Below are positions 1 through 11,660 of a DNA stretch of 54,018 bases, one piece after another. The translations under genes were made by a program, and so were the position numbers. This DNA is from Symsagittifera roscoffensis (lineage: Eukaryota > Xenacoelomorpha > Acoela > Convolutidae), in NCBI RefSeq assembly GCF_963678635.1, contig NC_087069.1:32763710-32817727 (forward strand), given 5' to 3'. Under the pieces are notes generated by a model, which was given only the letters and a program-made list of their open reading frames with translations, had not been told where the DNA came from and did not search any database. The first letter of the stretch is position 1. Every line of letters begins with the position of its first letter.

Positions 1-687
1 TTTAAAAATCATAGACCCTATTTTGAAAAAATCTTCTCATTTTTTGCAAGCTGTTAACCAAAAATTAGCGTTCCTTCGCCGCGCGCTCCTGAAATTTTTA
101 CGGTCGCTTGGTCGAAAATGAATGTCGTAAAATAGTACCAAAGCGATACCCAGGGAAGCGTCTCCCATGCAAATTCGTCCCTGCTTTTTAGCAAAACTTT
201 CGGCCAATTAGTCTTCTATTGATTCCGCTCAAAATTGGAGTCTTTACTTAAAGCAGATACGTCAATTTTTTTAGTAAATTGATTTTTCTTAGCACTCAAA
301 AGATAAAAATCTTATTTCGCAAAAATCATCTCGACCTTTGATCAAAAAAATAATCCAGTTTTGCGGCGCGCGCTCCTTTATAATTATTATAGAGTGGAAC
401 TGAAAGCGTCTTTAGAAAATTTTAAGGTTGGTCAGGAATATTTCTTAAGGTTCCCGTTGTGTGAAGAGGGTGTCGAATCCCTTAGGAGGGAGGAATGGGC
501 GCCCATGTCCATCCCCTAAACTCACCGCCGTATCAGTAACAATATATGGAAATCAAAAATGAAAAGCTCAATCTGATTAGTTAAAATCGAATTCGTTGCT
601 AAAAATTAATTTTGCATGCGATTAGTAAGCGTCTTCAACTCGAAATATCTACTTTTTGGGTTAAAAGTTGTTTTAAAGAATTACTAG
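1..687. other. non-coding, AT-rich, no gene seen
   Basis: No credible exon or RNA gene is visible. The only notable detail is that the GC-rich string CGCGCGCTCCT occurs twice (near 78 and 365), each time in otherwise AT-rich DNA, which suggests fragments of one dispersed repeat. Confidence 0.5.
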
Positions 688-1045
688 GTATCTTGGTTCA
701 AAATGAGTTCAAATTTTCTTTTATTTCTGGCAATTTTGGCCTGGAAGTAACAAGTACGACTGGGACGGCAAAAGTCCTGGGTTCGAATTTGACCAAGACC
801 TGACGTTTTCAACCGAGAAATATTCAGTGTTAAAAAATATTGGCCTTTTATTTTAATACTATGATGTTTTGTTGTCTTCGAATTATTTTTCATGCAAATT
901 TCAGCTGTTGTAAGTATTTTAATTTACTTCTTAAATTTGTAATTTACCTATCCTCGTTTTCATATTTTGTCCTTAGTTTTTTATTCGCTGTAAATCTTTT
1001 TTTGGCCCTAATGATATCGAATTATATGGTATCGGCTTAGTTGCC
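688..1045 (+). repeat. SINE-like dispersed repeat, copy 1
   Basis: The head reads GGTATCTTGGTTCA, then TACGACTGGGACGGC and the B-box-like CTGGGTTCGAATTTGAC followed by GACCTG. The body ends in ATCGGCTTAG. The copy near 46.5 kb shares the same order: GGTACCTTGGTTCA, TACGCCTGGGAAGGC, CTGGG-TCTGAGTCTGAC, GGCCTG, TCGACTTAG. This layout (tRNA-like head with a pol III B box plus an unrelated body) is what SINEs have. The A box is not clear, so the tRNA origin is an inference. Confidence 0.55.
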
Positions 1046-1261
1046 TACTTATGGGTCATTTCAAGAAAAAAACGAGTGGCACAAACTTCAAAAATGTTAG
1101 AACAGAATTTAAGTTTCAATGTTTTTCAATGCAACATTTTTTGTGGTTGGTGTTACAGGTATTTAAGTTTTTTCGGCTCAGTTGCCATGCGATAAATGTT
1201 TTAAAGTTTTCATTAAACAGCGTTGATTGTTTCTGAACGTCTTTTTCGCAAATCGAACATC

Positions 1262-1338
1262 ACTCCAGGCAATAATTACTCTTGGAATTATACTTTTTTT
1301 GGACAATAATTACGCTTGCAATTAAACTTTTTTTGGGT
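1262..1338. repeat. 37-bp tandem dimer
   Basis: Two adjacent copies of a roughly 37-bp unit, each containing CAATAATTAC, then CTTG, AATTA and a T-run ending in GG. They differ at a few positions. Confidence 0.6.
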
Positions 1339-1384
1339 TAACAACTAGTTTAACAGAATCTCTTGAATCTTTTTACCTTTGGTT

Positions 1385-1570
1385 CATATGAAATCAAAGT
1401 TCGGGCGATGTAGCGAAGAACTAACGTAGCTGCCTATGAAGACAAAATTCAGTGGTTCGAATCCGTGCAGGACCTGTTTTTTTTGGAGGCGGAAAATTGT
1501 CCACGCGTCATAAAACCTTTGTCGGACTTCTTTTTGTGTGCTTTTTTGTCGGATTAGTTACCGCAGCATT
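1385..1570 (+). repeat. SINE-like dispersed repeat, copy 2
   Basis: Contains AGTGGTTCGAATCC, a good pol III B box, followed by GCAGGACCTG and a T-run, and later TTTGTCGGA and GTCGGATTAG. These blocks occur in the same order in the copies at 688 and 1735. The match is shorter and more diverged than that of copy 1. Confidence 0.45.
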
Positions 1571-1734
1571 AAATTTGCGTTAAACTTGGGCTTTTCATTT
1601 CAAATTAAAAAACTTTTCAGTGTATTCTGGTTCCGGGCAAGTAATTGAGTTCCAAGAAGTTTTGCTTATTTTTTTTGCTATTTCTGGATTTTTTCATGAT
1701 GTTTTCTTTATAGTTTTAAGGAGTTTTCTGTTCA

Positions 1735-2085
1735 TTTGGTTCAGTGTGACGACAAATCCGGGAAGTTCAATTCCAGTCAAGACCTATTTGTAGAAATTGA
1801 AAATTTTCCGACTATTCCCGTGTCTGCTAATTTTTGTCGGCTTAGGAAATGTTCGATTTCTTTTTATCATTTTGAAAGCCCTTTGTAAAGTTTTTAATAG
1901 TGCAGCTAGTTTTGTTTTTGTCTTTTGCAATTTTCGAATTTGTTTGACAAAAAAATAATGAAGATTTTTTTTTTCGATTTTTTATTTGTCTTTTCATTTG
2001 CTCTTAATCATAGTCATTCATTTTTGTATCGAAAGTGATGCGGAACTCCGCTTCGCCTCTGTTTTTAAAGTTTTTCTTAGTGTTG
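1735..2085 (+). repeat. SINE-like dispersed repeat, copy 3
   Basis: Contains GAAGTTCAATTCCAGTC and AAGACCT (the head block), TCTGCTAATTTTTGTCGGC and the downstream block AGTGATGCGGAACTCCGC then TTCGCCTCTGTTT. The last two blocks recur in inverted orientation near 49650 and 49430, so the element reaches at least from the head to the GATGCG block. Confidence 0.55.
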
Positions 2086-2197
2086 GCTCTCTATTTCTTT
2101 CTTGTCTGCTAGCTTGCAATGCTATTTTATGTGGTATCGCAGTGTTGCGAATTTTTTGTCTGGCTTACACTTAGAATGGCCCATTCACAGTCAAAAA

Positions 2198-2505
2198 ACG
2201 AAACCAGTGCAGTTCGATCATTTAGTCAGCCAATACAATTCGCAAGTTACGTAGTGTGGTCATGCGACCAGAAGACGAATCCAATGCAGTTCGCCAATGT
2301 AGTCAGCCAATATAATTCTCAAGAAACGAAGTGTGGTAATCCGGCGAAGAGACAAAACCAATCCAGATCGCTGATGTAGTCAGCAAATACAAACAGCAAG
2401 TTACGAAATGTGGTGATGCGACCAAAAGAAGAAACCAATGCAGTTCGCCAATACCATTTGATAAATACGAGTTTCGGTAATGCGACCAAAAGTCGGAGCG
2501 AAATT
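2198..2505. repeat. about 77-bp tandem repeat, four units
   Basis: Units begin near 2198, 2274, 2352 and 2430 with CGAAACCAGTGCAGTTC, CGAATCCAATGCAGTTC, CAAAACCAATCCAGATC and AGAAACCAATGCAGTTC. Each unit continues through TAGTCAGC, AATACAA and GTGTGGT to GCGACCA. The later A modules (3291, 8006, 8932) keep only the last one and a half units, so this array is the fuller form of the module's left edge. Confidence 0.75.
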
Positions 2506-3286
2506 TTTTTCTCATTTGAATGGAAACAGTTGGACTCAATTCCTGAGTAGAATTCTTTCAATCTGTTTTTATCTTGAAACGCTACATGAAAGCTACATGA
2601 AAACTGGTATATAAAAATTGCTTTTCTAGTTGTCAACAAGGCATCGTTTTTCGCTAATCAACCTCCATTGTCAAAGAAAGTAATCGGTTGCTGCGCAATT
2701 AGAAGAAATTTATCGCTTTATGTAACGCAGGCGTTTGGTTTATAAACTAACAGAATTATGGCGGAGAGCAACTTTTTCCACGAAGTCTAAGAAAAAACGT
2801 ATTTGACTTGTAATCTTTTGAAGATTGCGGTGTACTAAGCCTGGTTTCGATTCACATACTTATGTTGGTATTAAAGTCTTAGTTTTGGTGTGCTTCAAAG
2901 CACCACTACAAAATGATTCAAAATTTTTGGCCTATCATAGTTTTTTTTCAGTTGAGACCAACCCGGTAACCATCACAGAACAAAATTGTTGGTCATACAG
3001 TTCCATACACTCAGTGTATGGAAAAAAGTTTTTTTTTACAAATTTCATAATTTCGGTGAAAAAGTAATCATGCAGGTTCCATATATGGAAATTCTATATA
3101 CTTTCTTTGGTAACGCAAAAATTTTATAAGATGCCTAAACAAAATTTCTTATCATCAAAGAAAGTGCTGAACTAATTTTGGATCCAAAAGAGCATTTTCT
3201 CAAAAAAAGGTTCTTGATTGCAAAAAGTATTTTCTAGTACATTTCTAGTTTTTTCTAGTACATTTCTAGTATTTTGAATTACATTT
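2385..3286. repeat. repeat module A, copy 1
   Basis: About 0.9 kb starting at CAAACAGCAAGTTACGAAATG and ending in two or three units of the 21-bp minisatellite (3225-3280). It is nearly the same as the blocks at 3291, 8006 and 8932. It contains the hairpin CCATACACT-C-AGTGTATGG (near 3004) and TCCATATATGGA. A minus-strand frame of 106 codons is open here and partly open in the other copies, but it matches nothing I know and can be explained by recent duplication. Confidence 0.75.
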
Positions 3287-4136
3287 CAAACAGCAAGTTA
3301 CAAATACAAACAGCAAGTTACGAAATGTGGTGATGCGACCAAAAAAAGAAACCAATGCAGTTCGCCAAAACCATTTAATAATTACGAATTTCGGTAATGC
3401 GACCAAAAGTCGAAGCGAATTTTTTTTCTCATTTGAATGGAAACAGTTGGACTCAATTCCTGAGTAGAATTTTTTCAATCCGTTTTTATCTTGAAACGCC
3501 ACATGAGAGCTACACGAAAACTGGTATATAATAATTACTTTTCTAGTTGTCAACAAGGCATCGTTTTTCGCTAATCAACCTCCATTGTCAAAGAAAGTAA
3601 TCAGTTGCTGCGCAATTAGAAGAAATTGATCGCTTTATGTAAAGCAGACGTTTGTTTTATAAAATAACAGATTTATGGCGGAAAGCAACTTTTTCCATGA
3701 AGTCTAAGAAAAAACGTATTTGACATGTAATCTTTTGAAGATTGCGGTATACTAAGCCTGGTTTCGATTCACATACTCATGTTGGTATTAAAGTCTTAGT
3801 TTTGGTGTGCTTCAAAGCACCCTTACAAAACGATTCAAAAGTTTTCGGCTATCATAACTTTTTTCAGTTAAGACCAACGCGGTAACCATCACAGAACAAA
3901 ATTGTTGGTCATACAATGCCATACACTCAGTGTATGGAAAAAAGTTTTTTTTTTACAAATTTCATAATTTCGGTGAAAAAGTAATCATGCAGGTTCCATA
4001 TATGGAAACTCTATATACTTTTTTTGGTAACGCAAAAAACTTATAAACTGCCTAAACAAAATTTGTTATCATCAATTAAAGTGCAGAACGAATTTTGGAT
4101 CCAAATAAACATTTTCTCAAAAAAAGTTTCTAGATT
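3287..4136. repeat. repeat module A, copy 2
   Basis: Second copy of the module, beginning with a partial duplication of CAAACAGCAAGTTAC. It runs without a break into the first large minisatellite array. It carries the same CCATACACT-C-AGTGTATGG hairpin near 3922. Confidence 0.75.
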
Positions 4137-7040
4137 GCAAAAAGTATTTTCTAGTACATTTCTAGTTTTTTCTAGTACATTTTTAGTATTTTGTTTTACA
4201 TTTCTAGTAGTTTCTACTACGTTTCTAGTATTTTCTGGTACCTTTCTAGTGTTTTCTGGTATGTTTCTAGTATTTTCTAGTACATTTCTAGTTTTTCTAG
4301 TACATTTCTGGTATTTTCTAGTACATTTCTAGTATTTTCTAGTACTTTCTAGTATTTTTTAGTAGATTTCTAATATTTTTTTGTCTATTTCTAGTATTTT
4401 TTAGTACATTTCTAGTATTTTTTAATTCATTTCTAGTATTTTCAATTGCATTTCTAGTATTTTTTAGTACATTTTTAGTACATTTCTAGTATTTTCTAGT
4501 ACATTTTTATTTTTTTAGTACAATTCTAGTAATTTCTAGTACATTTCTACTATTTTTTAGTACATTTCTAAAATTTTCTAGTACATTTATAGTATTTGTA
4601 GTACGTTTCGAGGATTTTCTAGTGCATTTCTAGTTTTTTCTAGCACATTTCTAGTATTTTCTAGTACATTTCTAGTGTTTTCTTGTAGATTTCTAGTATT
4701 TTCTAGTACATTTCTAGTATTTTCTAGTACTTTTCTAGTACTTTCTAGTACATTTCTAGTATTTTCTAGTTATTTTCTAGTACTTTCTGGTACTTTTCTA
4801 GTATTTTCTAGTAGATTTATAGTATTTTTTTGTCTATCTCTATCATTTTCTAGTACATTTCTAGTTTTTGTTAAATCATTTCTAGTATTTCTATTGCATT
4901 TCTAGTATTTTCTAGTACATTTCTATTTTTAAGTACATTTCTAGTATATTCTAGTACATTTCTAGTATTTTCTAGTACATTTCTAGTATTTTATAGTACT
5001 TTTCTAGTACTTTCTAGTAAATTTCTAGTATTTTCTAGTACATTTCTAGTATTTTCTAGTACTTTTCTAGTATTTTCTAGTAGATTTCTAGTGTTTTCTT
5101 GTGAAGGTCTATCATTTTCTAGTTCATTTCTAGTTTTTTGTGGTTCATTTCTAGTATTTTCTATTGCATTTCTAGTATTTTCTAGTACATTTCTAGTACA
5201 TTTCTAGTACTTTCTAGTACATTTCTATTTTTTTTTAGTACATTTCTAGATATATTCGTGTACATTTCTAGTATTTTCTAGTACATTTCTAGTAATTTAT
5301 AGTACTTTTCTAGTACTTTCTAGTACATTTCTAGTATTTTCTAGTACATTTCTAGTATTTTCTAGTACTTTTGTAGTATTTTCTAGTAGATTTCCAGTAT
5401 TTTCTTGTCAATTTCTATCATTTTCTAGTCCATTTCTAGTATTTTTTAGTTCATTTCCAGTATTTTCTATTGCATTGCTAGTATTTTCTAGTACTTTTGT
5501 AGTATTTTTTAGTAGATTTCTAGTATTTTCTTGTCAATTTCTATCATTTTCTAGTCCATTTCTAGTATTTTTTACTTTATTTCTAGTATATTCTAGTACA
5601 TTTCTAGTATTTTCTAGTACATTTCTAGTAATTTATAGTACTTTTCTAGTTTTTTCTAGTACATTTCTAGTATTTTCTATTACATTTTTTAGTTTTTCTA
5701 GTACATATCTAGTATTTTCTAGTACATTTCTAGTATTTTCTTGTCTATTTCTATGATTTTCTAGTACATTTCTAGTTTTTTCTAGTACATTTCTAGTATT
5801 TTCTCGTACATTGGTTGTTTTTTCTAGCGCATTTATAGTATTTTCTAGCACATTTCTAGTATTTTCAAGTACAATTCTAAAATTTTCTAGTACATTTATA
5901 GTATTTTCTAGTACCTTTCTAGTATTTTATAGTACATTTCTAGTATTTTCTAGCACATTTCTAGAGTTTTCTAGTACATTTCTAGTATTTTCTAGTACAC
6001 TTCTAGTATTTTCTAGTACATTTCCAGTATTTTCTAGTACATTTCTAGTATTTTCTAGCACAATTCTAGAGTTTTATAGTACATTTGTAAAATTTTCTAG
6101 TACCTTTATAGTATTTTCTAGTACATTTCTAGTATTTTCTAGTACATTTCTAGTATTTTCTAGCACACTTCTAAAGTTTTCTAGTACATTTCTAGTATTT
6201 TCTAGTACATTTCTAAAGTTTTCTAGTACATTTCTTTTTTTTTCTAGTACATTTCTAGTATTTTCTATTACATTTCTAGTATTTTGTAGTACATTTATAG
6301 TATTTTCTAGTACAATTCTAGTTTTTTCTAGTAGATTTCTAGTATTATCTTGTCTATTTCTAGTTTTTTCTAGTACTTTTTAAGTATTTTTTAGTTCATT
6401 TCTAGTATTTTCTATTGCATTTCTAGTATTTTCTAGTACGTTTCTAGTACATTTCTAGTTTTTTCTAGTACATTTCTATTTTTTTTAGTACATTTCTAGT
6501 TTTTTCTAGTACATTTCTAGTATTTTCTAGTACATTTCTAAAATATTCTAGTACATTTCTGGTTTTTTCTAGTACATTTGTAGTGTTTTCTAGTACATTT
6601 CTAGAATTTTCTAGTACATTTCTAGTATTTTCTAGTTAATTTCTAGTATTTTCTAGTACATTTCCAGTATTTTCTAGTACATTTTTAAAACATTTCTAGT
6701 ACTTTGTAGTGCATTTCTAGTATTTTCTAGTACATATCTACTATTTTCTAGTACATTTCTAGTTTTTTCTTGTCTATTGCTATGATTTTCTAGTACATTT
6801 CTAGTATTTTCTAGTACATTTCTAGTATTTTCTAGTACATTTGTTGTATTTTCTAGCACATTTCTAGTATTTTCTAGCACATTTCTAGTATTTTCTAGTA
6901 CATTTTTAGTATTTTCTAGTACTTTTCTAGTATTTTCTAGTACTTTTCTAGTATTTTCTTGTACATTTCTAGTATTTTCTAGTACTTTTCTAGTATTTTC
7001 TTGTACATTTCAAGTATTTTCTAGTACACATCTTGTATTT
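4137..7040. repeat. 21-bp minisatellite array 1
   Basis: About 2.9 kb built from a 21-bp unit made of two half-units, CTAGTATTTT and CTAGTACATTT, with many point variants (TACTTTT, TAGATTT, TTCATTT, TTGTCTATTT). Because 21 is a multiple of three and stops are rare in two frames, long frames stay open: a heptapeptide built around SSTFLVF on the plus strand and LENTRNV on the minus strand. These are a by-product of the unit length. There is no start context, splice site or domain to suggest a protein. Confidence 0.95.
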
Positions 7041-7905
7041 ATAGTACTAAAGTAAGTGTTGAGCTCCCTCAACTTGTATTTTTTTCTAGACACTTGTAAA
7101 TACTCAAAACCATTTGTTTTTTTGTGACGTATTCCTGTTAATGTCCATCGCAATGATTTATTGGTCCAAAAAGTCATTTTCAAAAAAATAAAACCCCATA
7201 AAAATTGCAGCCAAAAAATTAAAGTTTGGTTTTTTGAATATTTTGTTTGAGCAATTGAACAATTTGCAAGCTGGTCTCAATGCATAGTATGTGCGAGATC
7301 TTCAAAATCTGAGCAACTGAAGGGTTTTTTACAAATTGAGAGTTTTTGTGACATGTGATCTGTTACGGACACAACCCAAAAAATTGTGGAAAAAAAAGAA
7401 AAAATTGATGATAGTTTCTGAGTATATTGAATAATTCTTATCATTCAGTTTACAAATTTGAAAAAAATACTAATCACGGACCTCGTGAAATTCTCTGTAC
7501 GTATGGAATTACATAAAAATTGTTATAGAAATTGAGATTACAGTTTTGATAATTGCGGGCATGCTCAAATAGCTCTCTAAAACCCAGAAATATTAGGCAA
7601 ATTTTAGTCGTTATTCAAAAAAGAAGGTAGATTCAATTTCCTAAACCTTACAGTCAAGTTCAAGTAGAAATTAGAACCTGTAGACGTAGTAAACCAACTG
7701 CACGTCATGGATTTAATTGAATCAACTATGGAGATTGAACTAAAGATTTCGATTGGACTTATAGATTGGTAACGGGTACTTTTCAAATTATTAGTAATTT
7801 CACTAAGAGATTGATGTTTCTGAGGGACCATTTCTTAGAAGTTTGCATGGAAACCTATTTAATAGCCATTTGTTTTTGGATTTTGCAGAACGAATTTTGG
7901 ATCCA
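7041..7905. repeat. repeat module B, copy 1
   Basis: Non-repetitive block of about 0.86 kb, nearly identical to 11690-12520 (shared strings include GTCTCAATGCATAGTATGTG and CACGTCATGGATTTAATTG). It closes the first duplication unit and runs into a short minisatellite stretch and module A copy 3. A minus-strand frame of 75 codons is open in both copies. I recognise nothing in it. Confidence 0.75.
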
Positions 7906-8925
7906 AAACAGCATTTTCTCAAAAAAAGGTTCTTGATTGCAAAAAGTATTTTCTAGTACGTTTCTAGTTTTTTCTAGTACATTTCTAGTTTTTTGTATTA
8001 CATTTCAAACAGCAAGTTACAAATACAAACAGCAAGTTACGAAATGTGGTGATGCGACCAAAAGAAGAAACCAATGCAGTTCGCCAAAACCATTTAATAA
8101 TTACGAATTTCAGTAATGCGACCAAAAATCGAAGCGAATTTTTTTTCTCAATTGAATGGAAACAGTTGGACTCAATTCCTGAGTAGAATTTTTTCAATCT
8201 GTTTTTATCTTGAAACGCTACATGAAAGCTACATGAAAACTGGTATATAGTAATTGCTTTTCTAGTTGTCAACAAGGCATCGTTTTTCGCTAATCAACCT
8301 CCATTGTCAAAGAAAGTAATCAGTTGCTGCGCAATTAGAAGAAATTGATCGCTTTATGTAAAGCAGGCGTTTGGTTTATAAAATAACAGATTTATGGCGG
8401 AAAGCAAATTTTTCCATGAAATCTAAGAAAAAACGTATTTGACATGTAATTTTTTGAAGATTGCGGTATACTAAGCCTGGTTTCGATTCACATACTCAAG
8501 TTGGTATTAAAGTCTTAGTTTTGATGTGCTTCAAAGCACCCTTACAAAATAATTCAAAAGTTTTTGGCTATCATAGTTTTTTTTTCAGTTAAGACCAACC
8601 CGGTAACCATCACAGAACAAAATTTTTGGTCATACAATGCCATACACTTAGTGTATGGAAAAAAGTTTTTTTTTTTTACAAATTTCATAATTTCGGTGAA
8701 AAAGTAATCCTGCAGGTTCCATATATGGAAATTCTATATACTTTCTTTGGTAACGCAAAAATTTTATAAGATGCCTACACAAAATTTCTTATCATCAAAG
8801 AAAGTGCTGAACTAATTTTGGATCCAAAAGAGCATTTTCTCAAAAAAAGGTTCTTGATTGCAAAAAGTATTTTCTAGTACATTTCTAGTTTTTTCTAGTA
8901 CATTTCTAGTATTTTGTATTACATT
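7906..8925. repeat. repeat module A, copy 3 (with flanking minisatellite units)
   Basis: Starts after the conserved border GGATCCAAAACAGCATTTTC with about three 21-bp units, then CAAACAGCAAGTTACAAATAC and the module body, and ends again in three minisatellite units at 8867-8925. The hairpin at 8640 reads CCATACACT-T-AGTGTATGG, changed only in its loop. Confidence 0.75.
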
Positions 8926-9784
8926 TCAAACAGCAAGTTACAAATACAAACAGCAAGTTACGAAATGTGGTGATGCGACCAAAAGAAGAAACCAATGCAG
9001 TTCGCCAAAACCATTTAATTATTGCGAATTTCGGTAATGCGACCAAAAATCGAAGCGAATTTTTTTTCTCATTTGAATGGAAACAGTTGGACTCACTTCC
9101 TGAGTAGAATTTTTTCAATCTGTTTTATCTTGAAACGCTACATGAAAGCTACACGAAAACTGGTATATAATAATTGCTTTTCTAGTTGTCAACAAGGCAT
9201 CGGTTTTCGCTAATCAACCTCCATTGTCAAAGAAAGTAATCAGTTGCTGCGCAATTAGAAGAAATTGATCGCTTTATGTAAAGCAGGCGTTTGGTTTATA
9301 AAATAACAGATTTATGGCGGAAAGGAAATTTTTCCATGAAGTCTAAGAAAAAACGTATTTGACATGTAATCTTTTGAAGATTGCGGTATACTAAGCCTGG
9401 TTTCGATTCACATACTCATGTTGTTATTAAAGTCTTAGTTTTGGTGTGCTTCAAAGCACCACTACAAAATGATTCAAAAATTTTTGGCTATCATAGTTTT
9501 TTTTCAGTTGAGACCAACCCGGTAACCATCACAGAACAAAATTGTTGGTCATACAATGCCATACACTTAGTACATGGAAAAAAGTTTTTTTTTTACAAAT
9601 TTCATAATTTCGGTGAAAAAGTAATCATGCAGGTTCCATATATGGAAAGTCTATATACTTTTTTTGGTAACGCAAAAAATTGATAAACTGCCTAAACAAA
9701 ATTTCTTATCATCAATTAAAGTGCAGAACGAATTTTGGATCCAAAAGAACATTTTCTCAAAAAAAGTTTCTAGATTGCAAAAAG
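8926..9784. repeat. repeat module A, copy 4
   Basis: Fourth copy, leading into the second large minisatellite array. Here the palindrome has decayed on one arm (AGTACATGG), and one T is lost near 9122, which breaks the minus-strand frame that is open in copies 1-3. Confidence 0.75.
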
Positions 9785-11660
9785 TATTTTCTACTACATT
9801 TCTAGTTTTTTCTAGTACATTTTTAGTTTTTTGTTTTACATTTCTAGTAGTTTCTAGTACGTTTCTAGTATTTTCTGGTACCTTTCTAGTGTTTTCTGGT
9901 ACGTTTCTAGTATTTTCTAGTACATTTCTAGTTTTTCTAGTACATTTCTGGTATTTTCTAGTACATTACTAGTATTTTCTAGTACTTTCTAATATTTTTT
10001 AGTAGATTTCTAATAATTTTTTGTCTATTTCTAGTATTTTTTAGTACATTTCTAGTATTTTTTAATTTATTTCTAGTATTTTCAATTGCATTTCTAGTGT
10101 TTTTTAGTACATTTTTAGTACATTTCTAGTATTTTCTAGTAAATTTTTATTTTTTTAGTACAATTCTAGTAATTTCTAGTACATTTCTACTATTCTTTAG
10201 TACATTTCTAAATTTCTTGTCAATTTCTATCATTTTCTAGTCCATTTCTAGTATTTTCTAGTACATTTCTAGTAATTTATAGTACTTTTCTAGTTTTTTC
10301 TAGTACATTTCTAGTATTTTCTAGTACATTTCTTTTTTTTTCTTGTACATATCTAGTATTTTCTAGTACATTTCTAGTATTTTCTTGTCTATTTCTATGA
10401 TTTTTTAGTACATTTCTAGTTTTTTCTAGTACATTTGTAGTTTTTTCTAGTACATTTGTTGTAATTTCTAGCACATTTATAGTATTTTCTAGCACATTTC
10501 TAGTATTTTCAAGTACAATTCTAAAATTTTCTAGTACATTTATAGTATTTTCTAGTACCTTTCTAGTATTTTATAGTACATTTCTAGTATTTTCTAGCAA
10601 ATTTCTAGAGTTTTCTAGTACATTTCTAGTATTTTCTAGTACTCTTCTAGTATTTTCTAGTACATTTCCAGTATTTTCTAGTACATTTCTAGTATTTTCT
10701 AGCACAATTCTAGAGTTTTATAGTACATTTGTAAAATTTTCTAGTACCTTTAAGTATTTTCTAGTACATTTCTAGTATTTTCTAGTACATTTCTAGTATT
10801 TTCTAGCACACTTCTAGAGTTTTCTAGTACATTTCTAGTATTTTCTATTACATTTCTAGTATTTTCTGGTACATTTCTAGTATTTTCTAGTACATTTCTA
10901 GTATTTTCTAGCACACTTCTAGAGTTTTCTAGTACATTTCTAGTATTTTCTATTACATTTCTAGTATTTTCTGGTACATTTTTAGTATTTTTTAGTTCAT
11001 TTCTAGTATTTTCTATTGCATTTCTAGTATTTTCTTGTACGTTTCTAGTACATTTCTAGTTTTTTCTAGTACATTTCTATTTTTTTTAGTACATTTCTAG
11101 TTTTTTCTAGTTTATTTCTAGTATTTTCTAGTACATTTCTAAAATTTTCTAGTACATTTCTAGTTTTTTCTAGTACATTTCCAGTGTTTTCTAGTACATT
11201 TCTAGAATTTTCTAGTACATTTCTAGTATTTTCTAGTTCATTTCTAGTATTTTCTAGTACATTTCCAGCATTTTCTACTACATTTCTAGTACATTTCTAG
11301 TACTTTGTAGTGCATTTCTAGTATTTTCTAGTACATATCTAGTATTTTCTAGTACATTTCTAGTATTTTCTTGTCTATTTCTATGATTTTCTAGTACATT
11401 TATAGTATTTTCTAGTACATTTCTAGTATTTTCTAGTACATTTGTTGTATTTTCTAGCACATTTCTAGTATTTTCTAGCACATTTCTAGTATTTTTTAGT
11501 ACATTTTTAGTATTTTCTAGTACTTTTCTAGTATTTTCTAGTACTTTTTCTAGTATTTTCTTGTACATTTCTAGTATTTTCTTGTACATTTCTAGTATTT
11601 TCTAGTACTTTTCTAGTATTTTCTTGTACATTTCTAGTACTTTCTAGTACACATCTTGTA
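9785..11660. repeat. 21-bp minisatellite array 2
   Basis: Same 21-bp unit as array 1 and the same order of variants at both ends: 9785-10205 matches 4143-4560 and 11020-11660 matches 6420-7030. It is about 1 kb shorter, so it looks like a copy of array 1 that lost an internal block (or array 1 gained one). Confidence 0.95.

Noticed and set aside
2319-2639. Minus-strand frame recurring in the A modules as a possible conserved gene
   Set aside because: The copies are recent duplicates so openness is expected, copy 4 is broken by a one-base loss, and there is no homology or splice context.
5811-6383. 190-codon plus-strand frame in the minisatellite
   Set aside because: It follows from a unit length divisible by three with few stops. 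No domain, start context or splice signal.
4137-7040. CRISPR array
   Set aside because: Repeats are head-to-tail without spacers, and the window is eukaryotic.
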